Shown here: positions 11,326 through 22,860 of the stretch, piece after piece | How positions within the stretch are numbered: the first letter of the stretch is position 1 | Layout: each line of letters begins with the position of its first letter | NCBI GenBank assembly: GCA_963082975.1 | Contig: OY720346.1 | Span: 23,306,720 to 23,370,719 of the forward strand | Source: Labia minor | Lineage: Eukaryota; Arthropoda; Insecta; Dermaptera; Spongiphoridae | Length of the DNA: 64,000 nucleotides | Direction of reading: 5' to 3' | Notes under the pieces: model-generated | Told to the model about the DNA's origin: nothing | Seen by the model: the letters and a program-made list of their open reading frames with translations, nothing else | Databases searched by the model: none | Program-made: the position numbers and the translations under genes

Positions 11326-12000
11326 GTGAAAAATTCTAAAGTCACTTTTGGATTCTAGAGGTCATGAAACGCGAAGATATGCAAAAATTTTTAAATTCTG
11401 AGCAATGTGCAGACAAAAACCTTTTTTTATATATATAGAAGATTATAGAAAAGAAGAAATATTCAATTAAATAAAAAATAATTTAAGATAAAAATATGAT
11501 CTAATAAATATTTTAATTAAATTGAGAACTTTTAGAATAAATTATTTAATTGAATTGATATTTGTATATTAGAATTTAAAATAAAAAGGGAAATATTATA
11601 ATAATTCTTCGATTGGGAATCTCTATGATAATTCATTGTTTGAAATGATTCCGCTAGGCCGACAGTGAGCCGCGAGCTGCTCTTGAATGAACAACACGGA
11701 GAATTATATAAACTTTAAAAAATTAATTTCTGCGGTTATTGATAAGATATTAATAAAATGTATAGCCTATGTTACTCTAGAGGTATATAAGAATATTGTG
11801 ATGTAATTTCAAAGAAATCGGTTCAGCCAATTCTGAGTCTATAAAATAGTAATTTTCCGGACAGACAGACAGACAGACAGACAGACGTGAAAAATTCTAA
11901 AGTCACTTTTGGATTCTAGAGGTCATGAAACGCGAAGATATGCAAAAATTTTTAAATTCTGAGCAATGTGCAGACAAAAACCTTTTTTTATATATATAGA
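10861..12000 (-). repeat. Doubled 5' Helitron module with (GACA)n tracts
   Basis: 10861-11439 and 11442-12000 are near-identical direct repeats. Each starts ATTATAGAAAAGAAG on the plus strand and ends in the TCTATATATATAAAAAAAGG Helitron 5' terminus (minus-strand sense). The GACA run is about 59 nt at 11267-11325 and 27 nt at 11860-11886. A third, diverged copy is at about 25553-26128. Confidence 0.8.
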
Positions 12001-12820
12001 TAATACTATAAATCTGTTTAAATTCTTTAAATATCGCTAAACGCAAAAATCTCGAAAAAAATGCATTTAACTATAAAATGTGAATAAATGGTAGGTGATT
12101 CAGTTTTTTAAGCATCATATTTGGATTCAGCAACCTAAAAAACATAATAAGGTATATTCATTAAAAAAGTTTTTTCATCGTTGGCCTGTGTTATTAAAGT
12201 TTGGCAGATACAGTACTTATAAAATGTGGATTTTTCGCCATTTTATAATGGGTTTATTGATTCGGTTATTTTTTTAGTTAGTAATAATTTTAAAAATTTC
12301 TTTGAGAGAAACATTCTATAATTACAATAATATATAATAATTATCTAACTTTCATTATTTTAACAAATAAATATCTCTGAGGATCGTTATTTGTTTAAAG
12401 AGAGTTTTTGTAGATATTCATTTTTAGTTTTATATTATTCATTATATTTATTTATATTTATTATATATTATATTCACATTATATTTATTTATATTTTTAT
12501 ATTATCGATGCAAAAATTTTTTATCAATTAATATGAGTTAGTTATTCTGGTCATTATTAGTAGTTAATGAGATACTTAATTTATAGGATTCACATTTACT
12601 ATCGAAAACCTTATAGAATTTCTATTTATTATTTATAAATTGCTGCCATAACATTCATTGCCTCGATTCCAAAGGTTTTTTTTTTAATAAACATTTATGG
12701 AATTTTATAAGAATCAACCACTAATTTTTGGGATTGCATAGCGTTTCAATTTATATTTTATAACCAGGCGTATATCAATATGGGTAGAGCAAATTTCATT
12801 TTTCTCTAATTCGCTCTCTG
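12001..12820. other. AT-rich flank with an inverted trace of the 4610-4800 repeat
   Basis: About 12040-12200 resembles the 4610-4800 segment in inverse orientation. The rest is AT-rich without recognised features; the short open frame at 12095-12277 has no recognisable motif. Confidence 0.4.
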
Positions 12821-12822
12821 AA

Positions 12823-13960
12823 ACCCCGAGTGGTACATAGTATTTGGTTGAAAGTAGTAAAAGGTTTTCATCCATTTTGTTTCAATCAGTTTTTAATATA
12901 AAACATTCATGTCTTTTTGTGTTCTTATTTAAAATATATTTTAATTTAATCAGTAAATTAATTATATATTATAATTGCATATGTCTATATATCTATCTAT
13001 CTCTGTGGCTCAACGGTACTCGAAAGTCGTTGGCCGCAACAACCACATTTCTCCAAGTGTCCCTATCCTGAGCCACATTCAACCCACTCCTACCCGTTCT
13101 TATTAAAAATATATTTTAATTTAATCAGTAAATTAATTATATTGTATATTATTATTGTATATGTTATATCTATCTATCTATGCGGCTCAAAGATACTCGA
13201 AAGTTCTTGGCCGCAACAACCGAAATTCTCCAAGTGTCCCTATCCTGAGCCCTTATCCCATCTCTCTTACGTCCCTTCCTACGCGTCCTTGGTCTTCCAA
13301 GCGGACGTTTTCCAATCGGTCTCCCCACCAATATCTTTTTTCTCTCCCATTCTACCCACTTGCCCTGCCTATCGCAGCTTTTTCCCTTTTATAACCTTAA
13401 CTATTTCTGAAGATGCATAGACGTCATGCAATTTCTCGTTATGCAGTTTAATACTATATTATTATACAATTTATATACAATTTAATATTATTTTTTATTA
13501 ATATCATATCAAAAAAAGAGAATTTATTAAAAATTAAAAATAAAAAAGAAGCCTATTAATAAAAAAATATAATAGAATACAATAATATTGATTTAAAACA
13601 AATTTTAAAAAAATACTCAAAATTTAAAATATCTTGTTTATATCATTTGTCTAAAAAATCATATTTTAATTTTATATAACAAAGAAATAATTTTTGCACT
13701 TAAAATATAGTTGTAATTAATAATTGAAACAAAAATAATATAATTTAGTCATTTTAATTGACGTTTTGAAAATATTTTTGTATTCATAAAACTTTAAAAA
13801 TAATATATTGTTTTTTTAACCTTTCACTTTCAAATAGAAAAGAAGAAATATTCAAATATATAGAAAGAATAAATAAAAATTAAGTTAAATATGTTCTAAA
13901 TATTTTATTCAATTAATTAAAACGAGAACTTTTAGAATAAATTATTTAATTTTTTAACTC
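12823..13960 (-). mobile_element. Truncated family 1 Helitron copy with rearranged LINE fragments
   Basis: Starts within the conserved CCCCGAGTGGTACATAG block but lacks the hairpin and CTAG end. The LINE 3' part is present twice (about 12835-13085 and 13107-13445), showing a local partial duplication. From about 13446 the sequence matches the segment specific to copy 2 (about 10300-10390). From about 13838 it matches the TAGAAAAGAAGAAATATTCAA module, then fades near 13960. Confidence 0.6.
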
Positions 13961-14629
13961 TGCAAATGTGTTTTAGTGTGGTATGTATGTATATATTTGA
14001 ATTATAGCTCTCTATAAAGGAAGTTAATTGCATAGAAATCAAATGAATACTAAAAGCGCCCAACGTTTTTTGTTGAATATGAAGCAATTCATCCATACAC
14101 TTTGTCAGGCTTATAGAAAAATTATTTTATCCTTTTTAGTCCATTGGAAAATTGTTATTTTATAAAATTTTGATTGGCACTAAACCTGATTAATAAGAAT
14201 TCATCATAATTTTAATGCTATAAAATATTCTTAATTATATTAATAATGAAAATCTATGCTGAAATCAATATTTAGGCTTCAGAATCCGTTGAAAAAAATT
14301 TATCGGAGCAATACAAAAGGAGTTAATTCCTAAAAGTAATTAATCGCTAATTAATTACAATTAATTCAATTATATTTTTTCTATACCTTCTAGGGATCGA
14401 TTGAAATATCTATAAAAATTTTCAAAAGTCTATCTCAATCATGAAAAATCAATGATGAAAAATCGATTTCAATTTGTCAAAAGAGCGAACAGACAGACGC
14501 CAAGTGAAGTTGAGAAAAACGATATAAAAAATTTTAAGAGGACTTTATGCTTCATTCTCTAGTTATTTTTTTATAAAAAGCCTATAAATAAGTTAATGAA
14601 AAATATTAGTGATGATTTCTCAATTTGGT
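13961..14629. other. AT-rich DNA, possible old Helitron relic
   Basis: No gene seen. A GAGCGAACAGACAGACGCC stretch near 14483 resembles the GACA-bearing 5' portions of the Helitrons, but no termini could be found. Confidence 0.35.
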
Positions 14630-14890
14630 AGTGGATGATCGATTCCCTGGGGCACACTTGGGAAGAAGAGACGTCCCCCTCCCCCGGGTAATAGGTTGGG
14701 CGTGACGGGGCACATTCCCCCAAGAGCTACTGCACGCCGACACTCCACCCACGGGGCCATCTTTCTCTCTTGAGTTTATTAATTATGATAAATTGCTGTT
14801 GTATTGCGATCAAGGGGGTTGATAAGCCGGCTTGAAAAGCTCAACTTTACAAGATGGCGGCATTCGCCAACAAGACGTTTCTAACAAGAA
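14630..14890. promoter_or_regulatory. GC-rich island with YY1/Pho-type motifs
   Basis: A marked GC-rich block in AT-rich surroundings without an ORF. It contains GCCATCTTT near 14756-14764 followed by CTCTCT, and AAGATGGCGGC at 14851-14861. AAGATGGC is the core of YY1/Pho sites and CTCTC/GAGAG of GAGA-factor sites. A regulatory role is inference only. Confidence 0.35.
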
Positions 14891-15686
14891 GTGATTAGCC
14901 ATATTTTAAATTGAATCAAATCATTTCCTTTCCATTCTTTATTCAAATGAATATACACGAAATGATCAATTATAAAAGATAATTGCCTTTGATAAAAAGA
15001 GAAGGAAAAAAAATTGTTCGAGATATATTCATTAAGAAGAATTTAAATAAAAATTTATAACAAACAATATTTCAAATTTCTTTGTGTGAATGAAATATTT
15101 TTTCTTATATTTTATTTGTTTCATTTGTTTTTGTAAATTAATTATATTAAAAAAAAAAAAATTATTTGAAACAAAGATCAAGAAATAAAAAAGGATTTAA
15201 ACTGAAGAACAAAAAAAAAATTATTTACTGATTTTTAAAGATTAAATTCTCTTTATTTTAAGATAGAAAGAATAGATAATAAGTGTAGGAGTGATTTTCT
15301 TATAATAACAAGATTAAATACAATAATATGTAGATATTTTTAAATAAACAAATTTCAATTAATGTTTAAATATATTAAAATGATTTACTTAGAAATATTG
15401 AAAGAATTTTTAAGAGTGTTAATGTAAACATAAAAAGATATAAAAGAAAAGATACAGATATAGATAAAGAAGATATAAAAAAAATGTTAATCACATATCA
15501 AAATGTTACCTTTAATTAATTGTGTTGATTATTCATAATTAAATTTGGAAAAATCTCACGTTAATAATTATTTAAATTAATTATAAATAAAATAATAATA
15601 GTAATAACAATGAAAAAAACATTCGTTCTTTGCCGATGTAATAGTAATTTTATACACCTGATAGAATCAGAAAATCTCTTTTATAT

Positions 15687-15722
<36 letters not shown>

Positions 15723-15962
15723 ATAAATGCTGAGAAAATGGTATCTGTTTAATGATTTCATGTGTAAAATTGTATAGGCTCCTCATATATATATATATCC
15801 TATGATATTCGTAGGTAAACTATAAAACTATCTATAGAGATTTGATAGAGATAGATTAAACTTTAATGAAAAAAAATCTTGATAAATAATAGCAATTGTA
15901 TTGCCTTTATTAGAAACTTATTTGAATTATGATTTCACATTTTACATTTATTTTATTATTAA
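14891..15962. other. AT-rich DNA with TA microsatellite
   Basis: No gene or transposon end recognised. A (TA)n tract occupies about 15690-15718 and a shorter one lies near 15787-15799. Confidence 0.5.
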
Positions 15963-16985
15963 CTAGCTGCTCACAGAACCTTCGGCGCTTTCACACCTAG
16001 ACGGGGGCTCTGTCCCCTGTACCCCCGAGTGGTACATAGTATTTGGTTGAAAGTGTGTATGTAAAAGGTTTTCATCCATTTTGTATCAATCAGTATTTAA
16101 CATAAAACATCCATTTCTTTTTGTGTTCTTATTTAAAATATATTTTAATTTAATCAGTAAATTAATTATATATTATAATTGTATATGTTATATCTATCTA
16201 TCTCTGTGGCACAACGGTACTCGAAAGTTCTTGGCCGCAACAACCACATTTCTCCAATTGTCGCTATCCTGAGCCACATTCAACCCACTCCTACCCTCTT
16301 CCATCTCTCTTTCTAATCGGTCTCTTCGCCACTATCTTTTCCTCTCCCATTCTAGTCATGTGCTTTACCTATCGCATCCTTCTCGCTTTTATAACCCTAA
16401 CTATTTCTGAAGATGCATAGAAGTCATGCAATTTCTCGTTATGCAGTCTCCGCCATTCGCCGGTGACCTCATCTTTCTTTGGCCAATAAATGCTGGGAAG
16501 AATCCTATTCTCAAATACTCTGAATCTACTCTCATTTCCCAGGGTCATAGACCATGCTTTCCACCCATATAATACAACAGACAAAATAATTGTTTTATGA
16601 GATAAGCCTCTTTACTGCATGATAACAGGCGTTTCTCGATTGCAACTTCGATTTAAATTCTTCTCAAATATTATTATCCTTCGTGATTACATTCAATTTT
16701 TCTACATATTCAAATTCTACATTTTGTATATTAAGATTTTGTATTTTAATACTGTTCCTCTTTGTTACTAAATATTTTTTCTTATCACTCTATTAATTTC
16801 AAACCCCATCTCTTTTCCTACCTCAATTAATTTTTACTCGCTATATGTAATTGCAATTCCCGAATCTTCTATTATATTTAAGTCGTCTGGTTAACCTAAT
16901 ATTTTACAATTGATTTCCGCATCTTATTCTTTCTTTACTACCTTCAAGACAAATTTTAAGAACAAAATCTGAAAAAGTTTATCCG
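15963..16985 (-). mobile_element. Degraded family 1 Helitron 3' part with LINE fragment
   Basis: Starts with CTAG at 15963-15966 and a mutated version of the 3' hairpin, so the stem is imperfect. The CACCTAGACGGGGGCTC and CCCCGAGTGGTACATAG blocks follow. Minus-strand LINE coding remains at about 16190-16970, including VVLYGWKAWSMTL, PKKDEVTGEWRRLHNEKLHDFYAS (written here only as landmarks) and VRVIKARRMR. Homology stops near 16985 at the same LINE point (TTTATCCGGAT) where the other copies leave the LINE. Confidence 0.65.
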
Positions 16986-18487
16986 GATAGGAGAGGGTTG
17001 AAAGGGTGGGGTTTTTTTAGGTAGTCCCTCCTAGAGGGTTAGTCCCTCTCGCAAACGCGTGCGTAAATGCATTTCTTACTATAAAAAAAAATATTATAAT
17101 ATATCATTAATGGATTATTTTTATATATATTAAGTAGTAATAAATATATTGAATTTATTAGACTTCTTTTCAGACTTTTTAAATAAATAATAATGAAATT
17201 TATTTAGTGTGATTAACAAATTTTAAATATTATGAAAAATACTATATTTAATAAATATAAGTATAATAGTATATATTTATATGACGTTATTTGGGCGTGA
17301 GAAATGGCTTTTGGGGATGATAATTTTTTAGAAATAAAATTTTATTAGTAATTACAACCCGAATATGTATATATAATCATTAAAATATGACGGAAATTGT
17401 ATAATCTCTAAGATATTTAAAATTGTGAAACCTATGACGTTACTATGAGGAGTAATCTTAGAGAATAATAAAGTTTTTAATGCTCCTCCAACAAATAATT
17501 TCCAAACCAAAAATCTTTTAAATAAGACATAAGAGCAGCATAAGACAGATTGAATTTATAAAATATCCTTCTCTATGGAGTATTTTTTTCTCTTTATTTC
17601 TATATTAAATGAGTTATAATTAAAATGATTTTTATTTATTTGTGTGCTTTAATAATTAAAAGCTCTATATTAAGTTATATGAAATCTGTAATCTGTATTT
17701 TTAAAAATTATTTCTTTGGTACGTAGTAAAAAAAAATCTATAGAAATTTAAAAAAACAATACAAAAGTAAAATTTAATATTTGGAAATTATAATGAATAA
17801 AATTAAAAAAATAGATACAGATTAATTTCTTAATTGACTTAAATTATTAATCAAATGAATGCATAATTCTTTCATTTTCAAATATAATTGGACGGTAAAA
17901 GCATTTGGAATTCTATATACTCTAAATATTTATATATTTTTAATTAAGAATTTAAAAAGTTGATAAAATTGTTAATATTAATTACTTATCATCATCATTC
18001 ACACAGCCAACTTTTGATATCTTGTCTTATTCACTGTACAAAACAAACTAAGTAAAAAAAATATATTTTCTTTTATTTTTTAGTTTATCGTTTTTCGAAG
18101 AAATAGATTGAGTGGATTATCGCCTAAAGAAAGAAAAATATTTTTGCGTTACCAATTATTCTCGTTCATCGCCTATTTAACATACGATAGAATAGAATAT
18201 TCTCAATTTATATTAGTAATATTATTAATATATAATTAAAAATAATAAAAATATATTAATATTCTTAATAAATTATTTAAAATTAGTTCAATTATAATAT
18301 TTAACATTATTATTTTTATAATTCATATATCTTCAAATAATTTAATTATTATTGTTGATTGCATTTTTTAATTTAATTTTAATATTAAATTATTATAAAG
18401 TAAAAGAAAAGGTTAAATAAAATCTATAATACATAAATATATATTAATTATTTATACTATAACATATATACATATATATATACAACA
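16986..18487. other. AT-rich DNA with a short GC-rich patch
   Basis: 16986-17060 is GC-richer, with AGTCCCTCCTAGAGGG followed by a second AGTCCCTC. The remainder is AT-rich and featureless to the eye. Confidence 0.4.
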
Positions 18488-18495
18488 TTCAACAC

Positions 18496-19245
18496 CAGTG
18501 GCGTACCTAGAACTTTTGCCGCCCGGGGCGATCTCCAGTTTGCCGCCCTTTTTATTATAAGTCAATCAAATAGTGGTATTTATAAATTAATGTACATAAA
18601 TAAATTATTAAGTTATTTAATTAATATTAATTAATACACAGAGAGTAAATTTTTTTACACATATTTGTATGCACTCGTAAACATATTTATATAATATTTT
18701 CTCTTCTAGCTTTCATACTAGAAAAATCGTGTATGATGCTCTCAAAATTTATATTTATATTTTTTCCGCCGACCCTGCTTTTCAAAAGAGAAATCGATGA
18801 TTTAAAAAAATATTGGTATATCACTTCAAAGTAATCATATAAACTTTTCAAAAGAAATAACATTTATAAACTGATATCAAAAAATTTTAGTTAGGAAAAA
18901 TTGCTGAACAAAATCTTAAAGATGCGTTTACGAATTCAACGAATTTTAATGAATACAATAAAATAAAATTATTATCCTGTTCTTGGAATTAGAATTCAAA
19001 ATTTACACTAAAATGCATTTATATACACCGAGGAATAATATTCGAAATCATATAGTTGATCATAATTTATATAAATCAAATAGTAAACTTATAATAATCA
19101 TAATAATCATTTATTATTCAAGAAAGAAAAAAAATAAATATGAAGTTACTTTTTACAACTATAACTAAATATAAAAAATGCCGCCCCAAGATAAGTGCCG
19201 CCCGGTGCGGACCGCACCCTCCGCACCCCCCTAGGTACGCCACTG
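18496..19245. mobile_element. hAT-type MITE with perfect TSD
   Basis: The ends are CAGTGGCGTACCTAG and its exact reverse complement, 15 bp. They are flanked by an identical 8-bp TTCAACAC duplication at 18488-18495 and 19246-19253. CAGTGGCG-type termini and 8-bp TSDs are diagnostic of hAT elements. The 750-bp interior is AT-rich, with GCCGCCC-rich subterminal blocks, and has no transposase. Confidence 0.92.
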
Positions 19246-19253
19246 TTCAACAC

Positions 19254-21416
19254 TATAACATACATATATATATAAGAATGTTTGTCTATCGTTCTAAGTT
19301 TTTCATAAGCAATCCTATATATACCATATTTTCCAAATTTCCAAATGAAATAAATCAAAATGTTATGACAAATTTATAAATAAACTCCATGCTTTTGCAT
19401 ATTTTTTAAATTACCAATTAATTTTTTACTATAATTTCTACGAAGAAATTTATATTTTAAGTAATAATATTATCATACTCTTATTAGAAAGTAATGCAAG
19501 AATTCTAAGAAAAAAAATTGGATTCTGCCATGTGAATCACTTTCATTTCAATTTAATTTTCTATTTATTTTAATTTTTGTACTAAACTTATTTTGAATAT
19601 TCATTTAATTTTAATATAAAAAAAATAAAATAAAATTTATTCAGCTCAGAAGTTATGTTACTATATTAGTGATTATAAAGTGTTATGAATTTCCCCGGGT
19701 CATCTGTAGCTAGTAAGTGAATAAAAGCTTGAGATCATAATTTTATTGAAAACTGAAATATAATTTAAATTTATTTTGTTATTTTAATTTATATCAATTT
19801 TTTTAAATAAATTAATTAAAAATTAATTAATAATTTAAAATAATTAATTTTAATGAATAATATTAAATAATAATAATTTTTATGGTGCTCTATTATCTTG
19901 ATAGTCATCAAACAGTTAACAGCCAGAATTCAACTTTTTTTTTAAATCTCTAGAGATTTCATATGAAATATAACCAATATGCAAATATGTAATTCATATT
20001 ATAATAAATGATTAATCGAAATTGGCTGATAATCAAATAAATGATTCTTCAACTTACTTACGACATTCTTCATTATTTTTCACTATGTGATTAAATTAGA
20101 TTTAAGAAAAAAAAAAAAAAAGAAAATTATTAAATTAAACATTTTGTAGCCTGTCGCATTAAATGGAGACCTTGGAATTGCCGTTGGGCATCCAATGTAT
20201 TTATTATGCATTGCATCTATCAAGAACCGGCATCTTTCAATCGAGAGTCTCCGTCCGACTAAGTAAAAAATTAGAGAATTTATTAATATCCCAAACCTGT
20301 CTTGTTTCAACAATTTTTTAATCATGTTTGTTGTTTTCTACTTCATCTATCTCATCTAAATAACGTCATTAACCGTTTTTTATATTAAATTTAATTCATA
20401 TCTATTAAATGACACTGATATTCCGTCCCAATCTTAATTAACGACCAATTCGAATATTTTTTTTATTTGTATTTGTATTTCTTTATTATGAAAAACAAAT
20501 TTTAACAAAATATTATTTTACATATTTTTTCAGAAAATTAAATAAAAATACAACTATTACATCATTCTTCATTATTTTTTTTACAATGAATGATGAATTA
20601 ATAATCATATTTATAATAATACAATATTTAACTAATTGTTTTTAAAGAAGATGTTATGAATACAATAAATAATTAAATTATAACGCGAACCATAACTTTA
20701 GACTTATGTAACCAACTCTAGTAAAACTTATTAAATTTATTTATTATTTTTTCTTATTTCTTATTTATTTATTTATTATTATTAAAATTGTTGTTATTGT
20801 TTTATATTCCAATTTATTAATTTACTTTATACAGTTATTTTTAAGATAATATATATTAAAATTTTTTATAAGTTTTTAAAGAATATAATATTTTCTTAAA
20901 TATTAAATATGATTACCCAAGACAGTTAAAACAAAAGAAAAAAGAAAAATTGTTCAAATCGGAAAAAATATCAATCATTTTACTTTTATATATATAGATT
21001 TCATGTATTTATATTATTATATGGAACATAATACTAAATAAAAATAATGACAAACCTCTTAATTTTGATAGCAATTCAACGTTATGGGAAGGTTGCATAA
21101 TTCCAAGGCGATTACAGAGATAAATATGAACTTTTCCTAAATCTATGTAGATATCTCGAAAAATAGAATTATAGACTATATTCATAATTAATTAATTTAT
21201 AAAATATACACTTTTTTATTATAATATTATATAATATGTATGATTATTATTATGATTTATGAGTTTTGTTGCTTTATATATTAAAATAGTGTATTTGTTA
21301 ATTAATTCTTCGAATGTTTATTTTTGTTAATAAGAGTATCAAGATAACCCACCGATTTTTTAATAATAAAATAAATAAATTTCATGTTTTAACATACTTT
21401 AAATGGGGATAAATGA
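19254..21416. other. AT-rich DNA; one GC-richer patch at about 20140-20260
   Basis: No gene recognised. 20140-20260 (TAGCCTGTCGCATTAAATGG through CGAGAGTCTCCGTCC) stands out from the A/T background and may be a noncoding conserved element. The open frame through it has no known motif. Confidence 0.4.
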
Positions 21417-21489
21417 GCCCCTGTGGCCTAATGGATAAGGCATCGGTCTCCTAAACCGGGGATTGTGGGTTCGAGTCCCACCAGGGGTA
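21417..21489 (+). tRNA. tRNA-Arg (anticodon CCT)
   Basis: A complete 73-nt cloverleaf. The acceptor stem GCCCCTG/CAGGGGT has a terminal G-T pair and discriminator A. The D arm contains the A box TGGCCTAATGG (21424-21434). The anticodon loop CTCCTAA gives anticodon CCT, reading AGG. The T arm contains a perfect B box GGTTCGAGTCC (21468-21478). There is no intron and no encoded CCA, as expected for a nuclear gene. A T5 run at 21495-21499 can stop RNA polymerase III. Confidence 0.96.
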
Positions 21490-21494
21490 AAATA

Positions 21495-21504
21495 TTTTTC
21501 TTTT
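21495..21504 (+). terminator. Pol III terminator of tRNA-Arg
   Basis: TTTTTCTTTT a few bases after the mature tRNA end; oligo-T runs of four or more end RNA polymerase III transcription. Confidence 0.75.
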
Positions 21505-22379
21505 AAGTTTTATAATAACAATAACAATTATAATTATAATTAAATCATAAAAATAATCCAATCTAATTTGGAGAAATTAAAATAAAATAAGTAAATTAAA
21601 ATATTATTTATAAACAAAAACAAATAAACAAATAAATAAATTGCTTCATATTTACTAATATCTTTAAAAATAAAATAAATAAAGTGTATTGTAATTTAAG
21701 CTAAGGAAATAATAATATAATAATGTTGATCTTTGAACATTCTTAAAAAACAAAGTTTTTATAATAGGTAGAATAATTAATAAATATATATACCATAGTA
21801 CAATACATCGATTTTTTTAAAGAAGGGGAGTATCCGTTTGAATGTAGAAAACCCGAAAATTCTGTCTCAGTTGCTTTAGTTTTATATGCATGATAATGTT
21901 TTCTCAGATGAGATTTCAATTCAAAAAAAATATTTATTTATTTAATAGGATTTTGGTTTAATTTTTTGAAATTATGATTAATATATTATTATTTATATGA
22001 ATTTTTAATTTACTTTCATGCGGCTGGTTAAAAAAACACTCACAAACATTAGAGAACATATAGAATGGTATACCTTTGTAGATTGTACTGATATCTCGAT
22101 GACTATTATTTTAATTATGTATTAGATTTTTTAAATTTGGATTTTACAAAGAAAAATATTCTCATTTATATAATGTTCATAAATTGAACATAAAGAACTG
22201 AAAACATTCAGGTTGTTCCCCCGATATTAAAAGATAAAATGCAAATGAATAATTAGTTTCAGAGCTATTATTTTACCAATTGATGTTGTTTTCTTGGGCC
22301 ACTCCATAAATCATTGGTTCTACTCCTCCTTTAATCGGTCCATGTCACCAAATAATAGAAATTTATAAACTGTATAGCT
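21505..22379. other. AT-rich DNA, nothing firm
   Basis: No gene recognised. A patch at about 21820-21930 gives a weak zinc-finger-like reading on the minus strand but has no splice acceptor. Confidence 0.4.
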
Positions 22380-22860
22380 GGCGGTTGTAAATTTCCCCAA
22401 CTTCGCTACTGTAAAATTACACGTTTCCCCAAAAGGTAGTTGCACACTCTGGCTGAGCTAATTAACAGGTGTCCGCCCTTTGGTTCTCGAGCATCCATCT
22501 CTTTAGGCCTATGCATAACAAGTTTGGGGAATCCGCCCTCTGGCTCCATGCGTAATTGCACAATTAAATTAACTTGTGTCGGTAGATTTCCTGATAAAAA
22601 AGTGATTAGCATTCGATTTTTATAGTTTATAATTTTCTATAATTTAATCACGACGCGCGAAAGCCTCTCTGGCCCATAAATAACCATCTCATTTCTGAGT
22701 TTTAATGGAAAATTCGATCAAGATCTGCCTTAATAACACAGTGTCATCGCAGCCTGTTTGATGGATGAATGGAATCTGACACTTTAGACTCATCTCCATA
22801 ATACAATCAACTTCATCATCAACCTTCTTGTTTCCATTAATTGCATCTCCCATCAAGTAT
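22380..22860. promoter_or_regulatory. GC-richer noncoding island pair
   Basis: 22380-22600 and 22645-22850 are clearly less AT-rich than their flanks. They carry motif-like strings such as GCTAATTAACAGGTG (homeodomain core plus E-box) and GGCCCATAAATAACC. Short open frames cross both strands without family motifs. A conserved enhancer is a plausible but unproven reading. Confidence 0.3.

Larger units (their letters stand above)
8150..12000 (-). mobile_element. Helitron-like element, family 1, copy 2 with both ends
   Basis: Read on the minus strand it starts TCTATATATATAAAAAAAGG at 12000 and ends with the GAGCGCC-GAA-GGCGCTC hairpin and CTAG at 8150-8153. The flanking bases on that strand are A before and T after, the expected Helitron target with no duplication. 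Total 3851 bp. It carries the LINE fragment (about 8370-9290), a segment missing from copy 1 (about 10036-10421), and a doubled 5' module. No Rep/helicase coding was found, so mobility would depend on an autonomous relative. Much of 8150-10033 is nearly identical to copy 1. Confidence 0.78.

Noticed and set aside
19140-19379. Open frames across the right end of the 18.5-kb MITE
   Set aside because: They span the hAT terminal repeat and have no conserved motif.
21820-21935. Minus-strand reading with ELKSHLRKH and PFEC-like plus-strand reading, suggesting a C2H2 exon
   Set aside because: Histidine spacing does not fit, no cysteine pair is present, and no splice acceptor lies before the frame.
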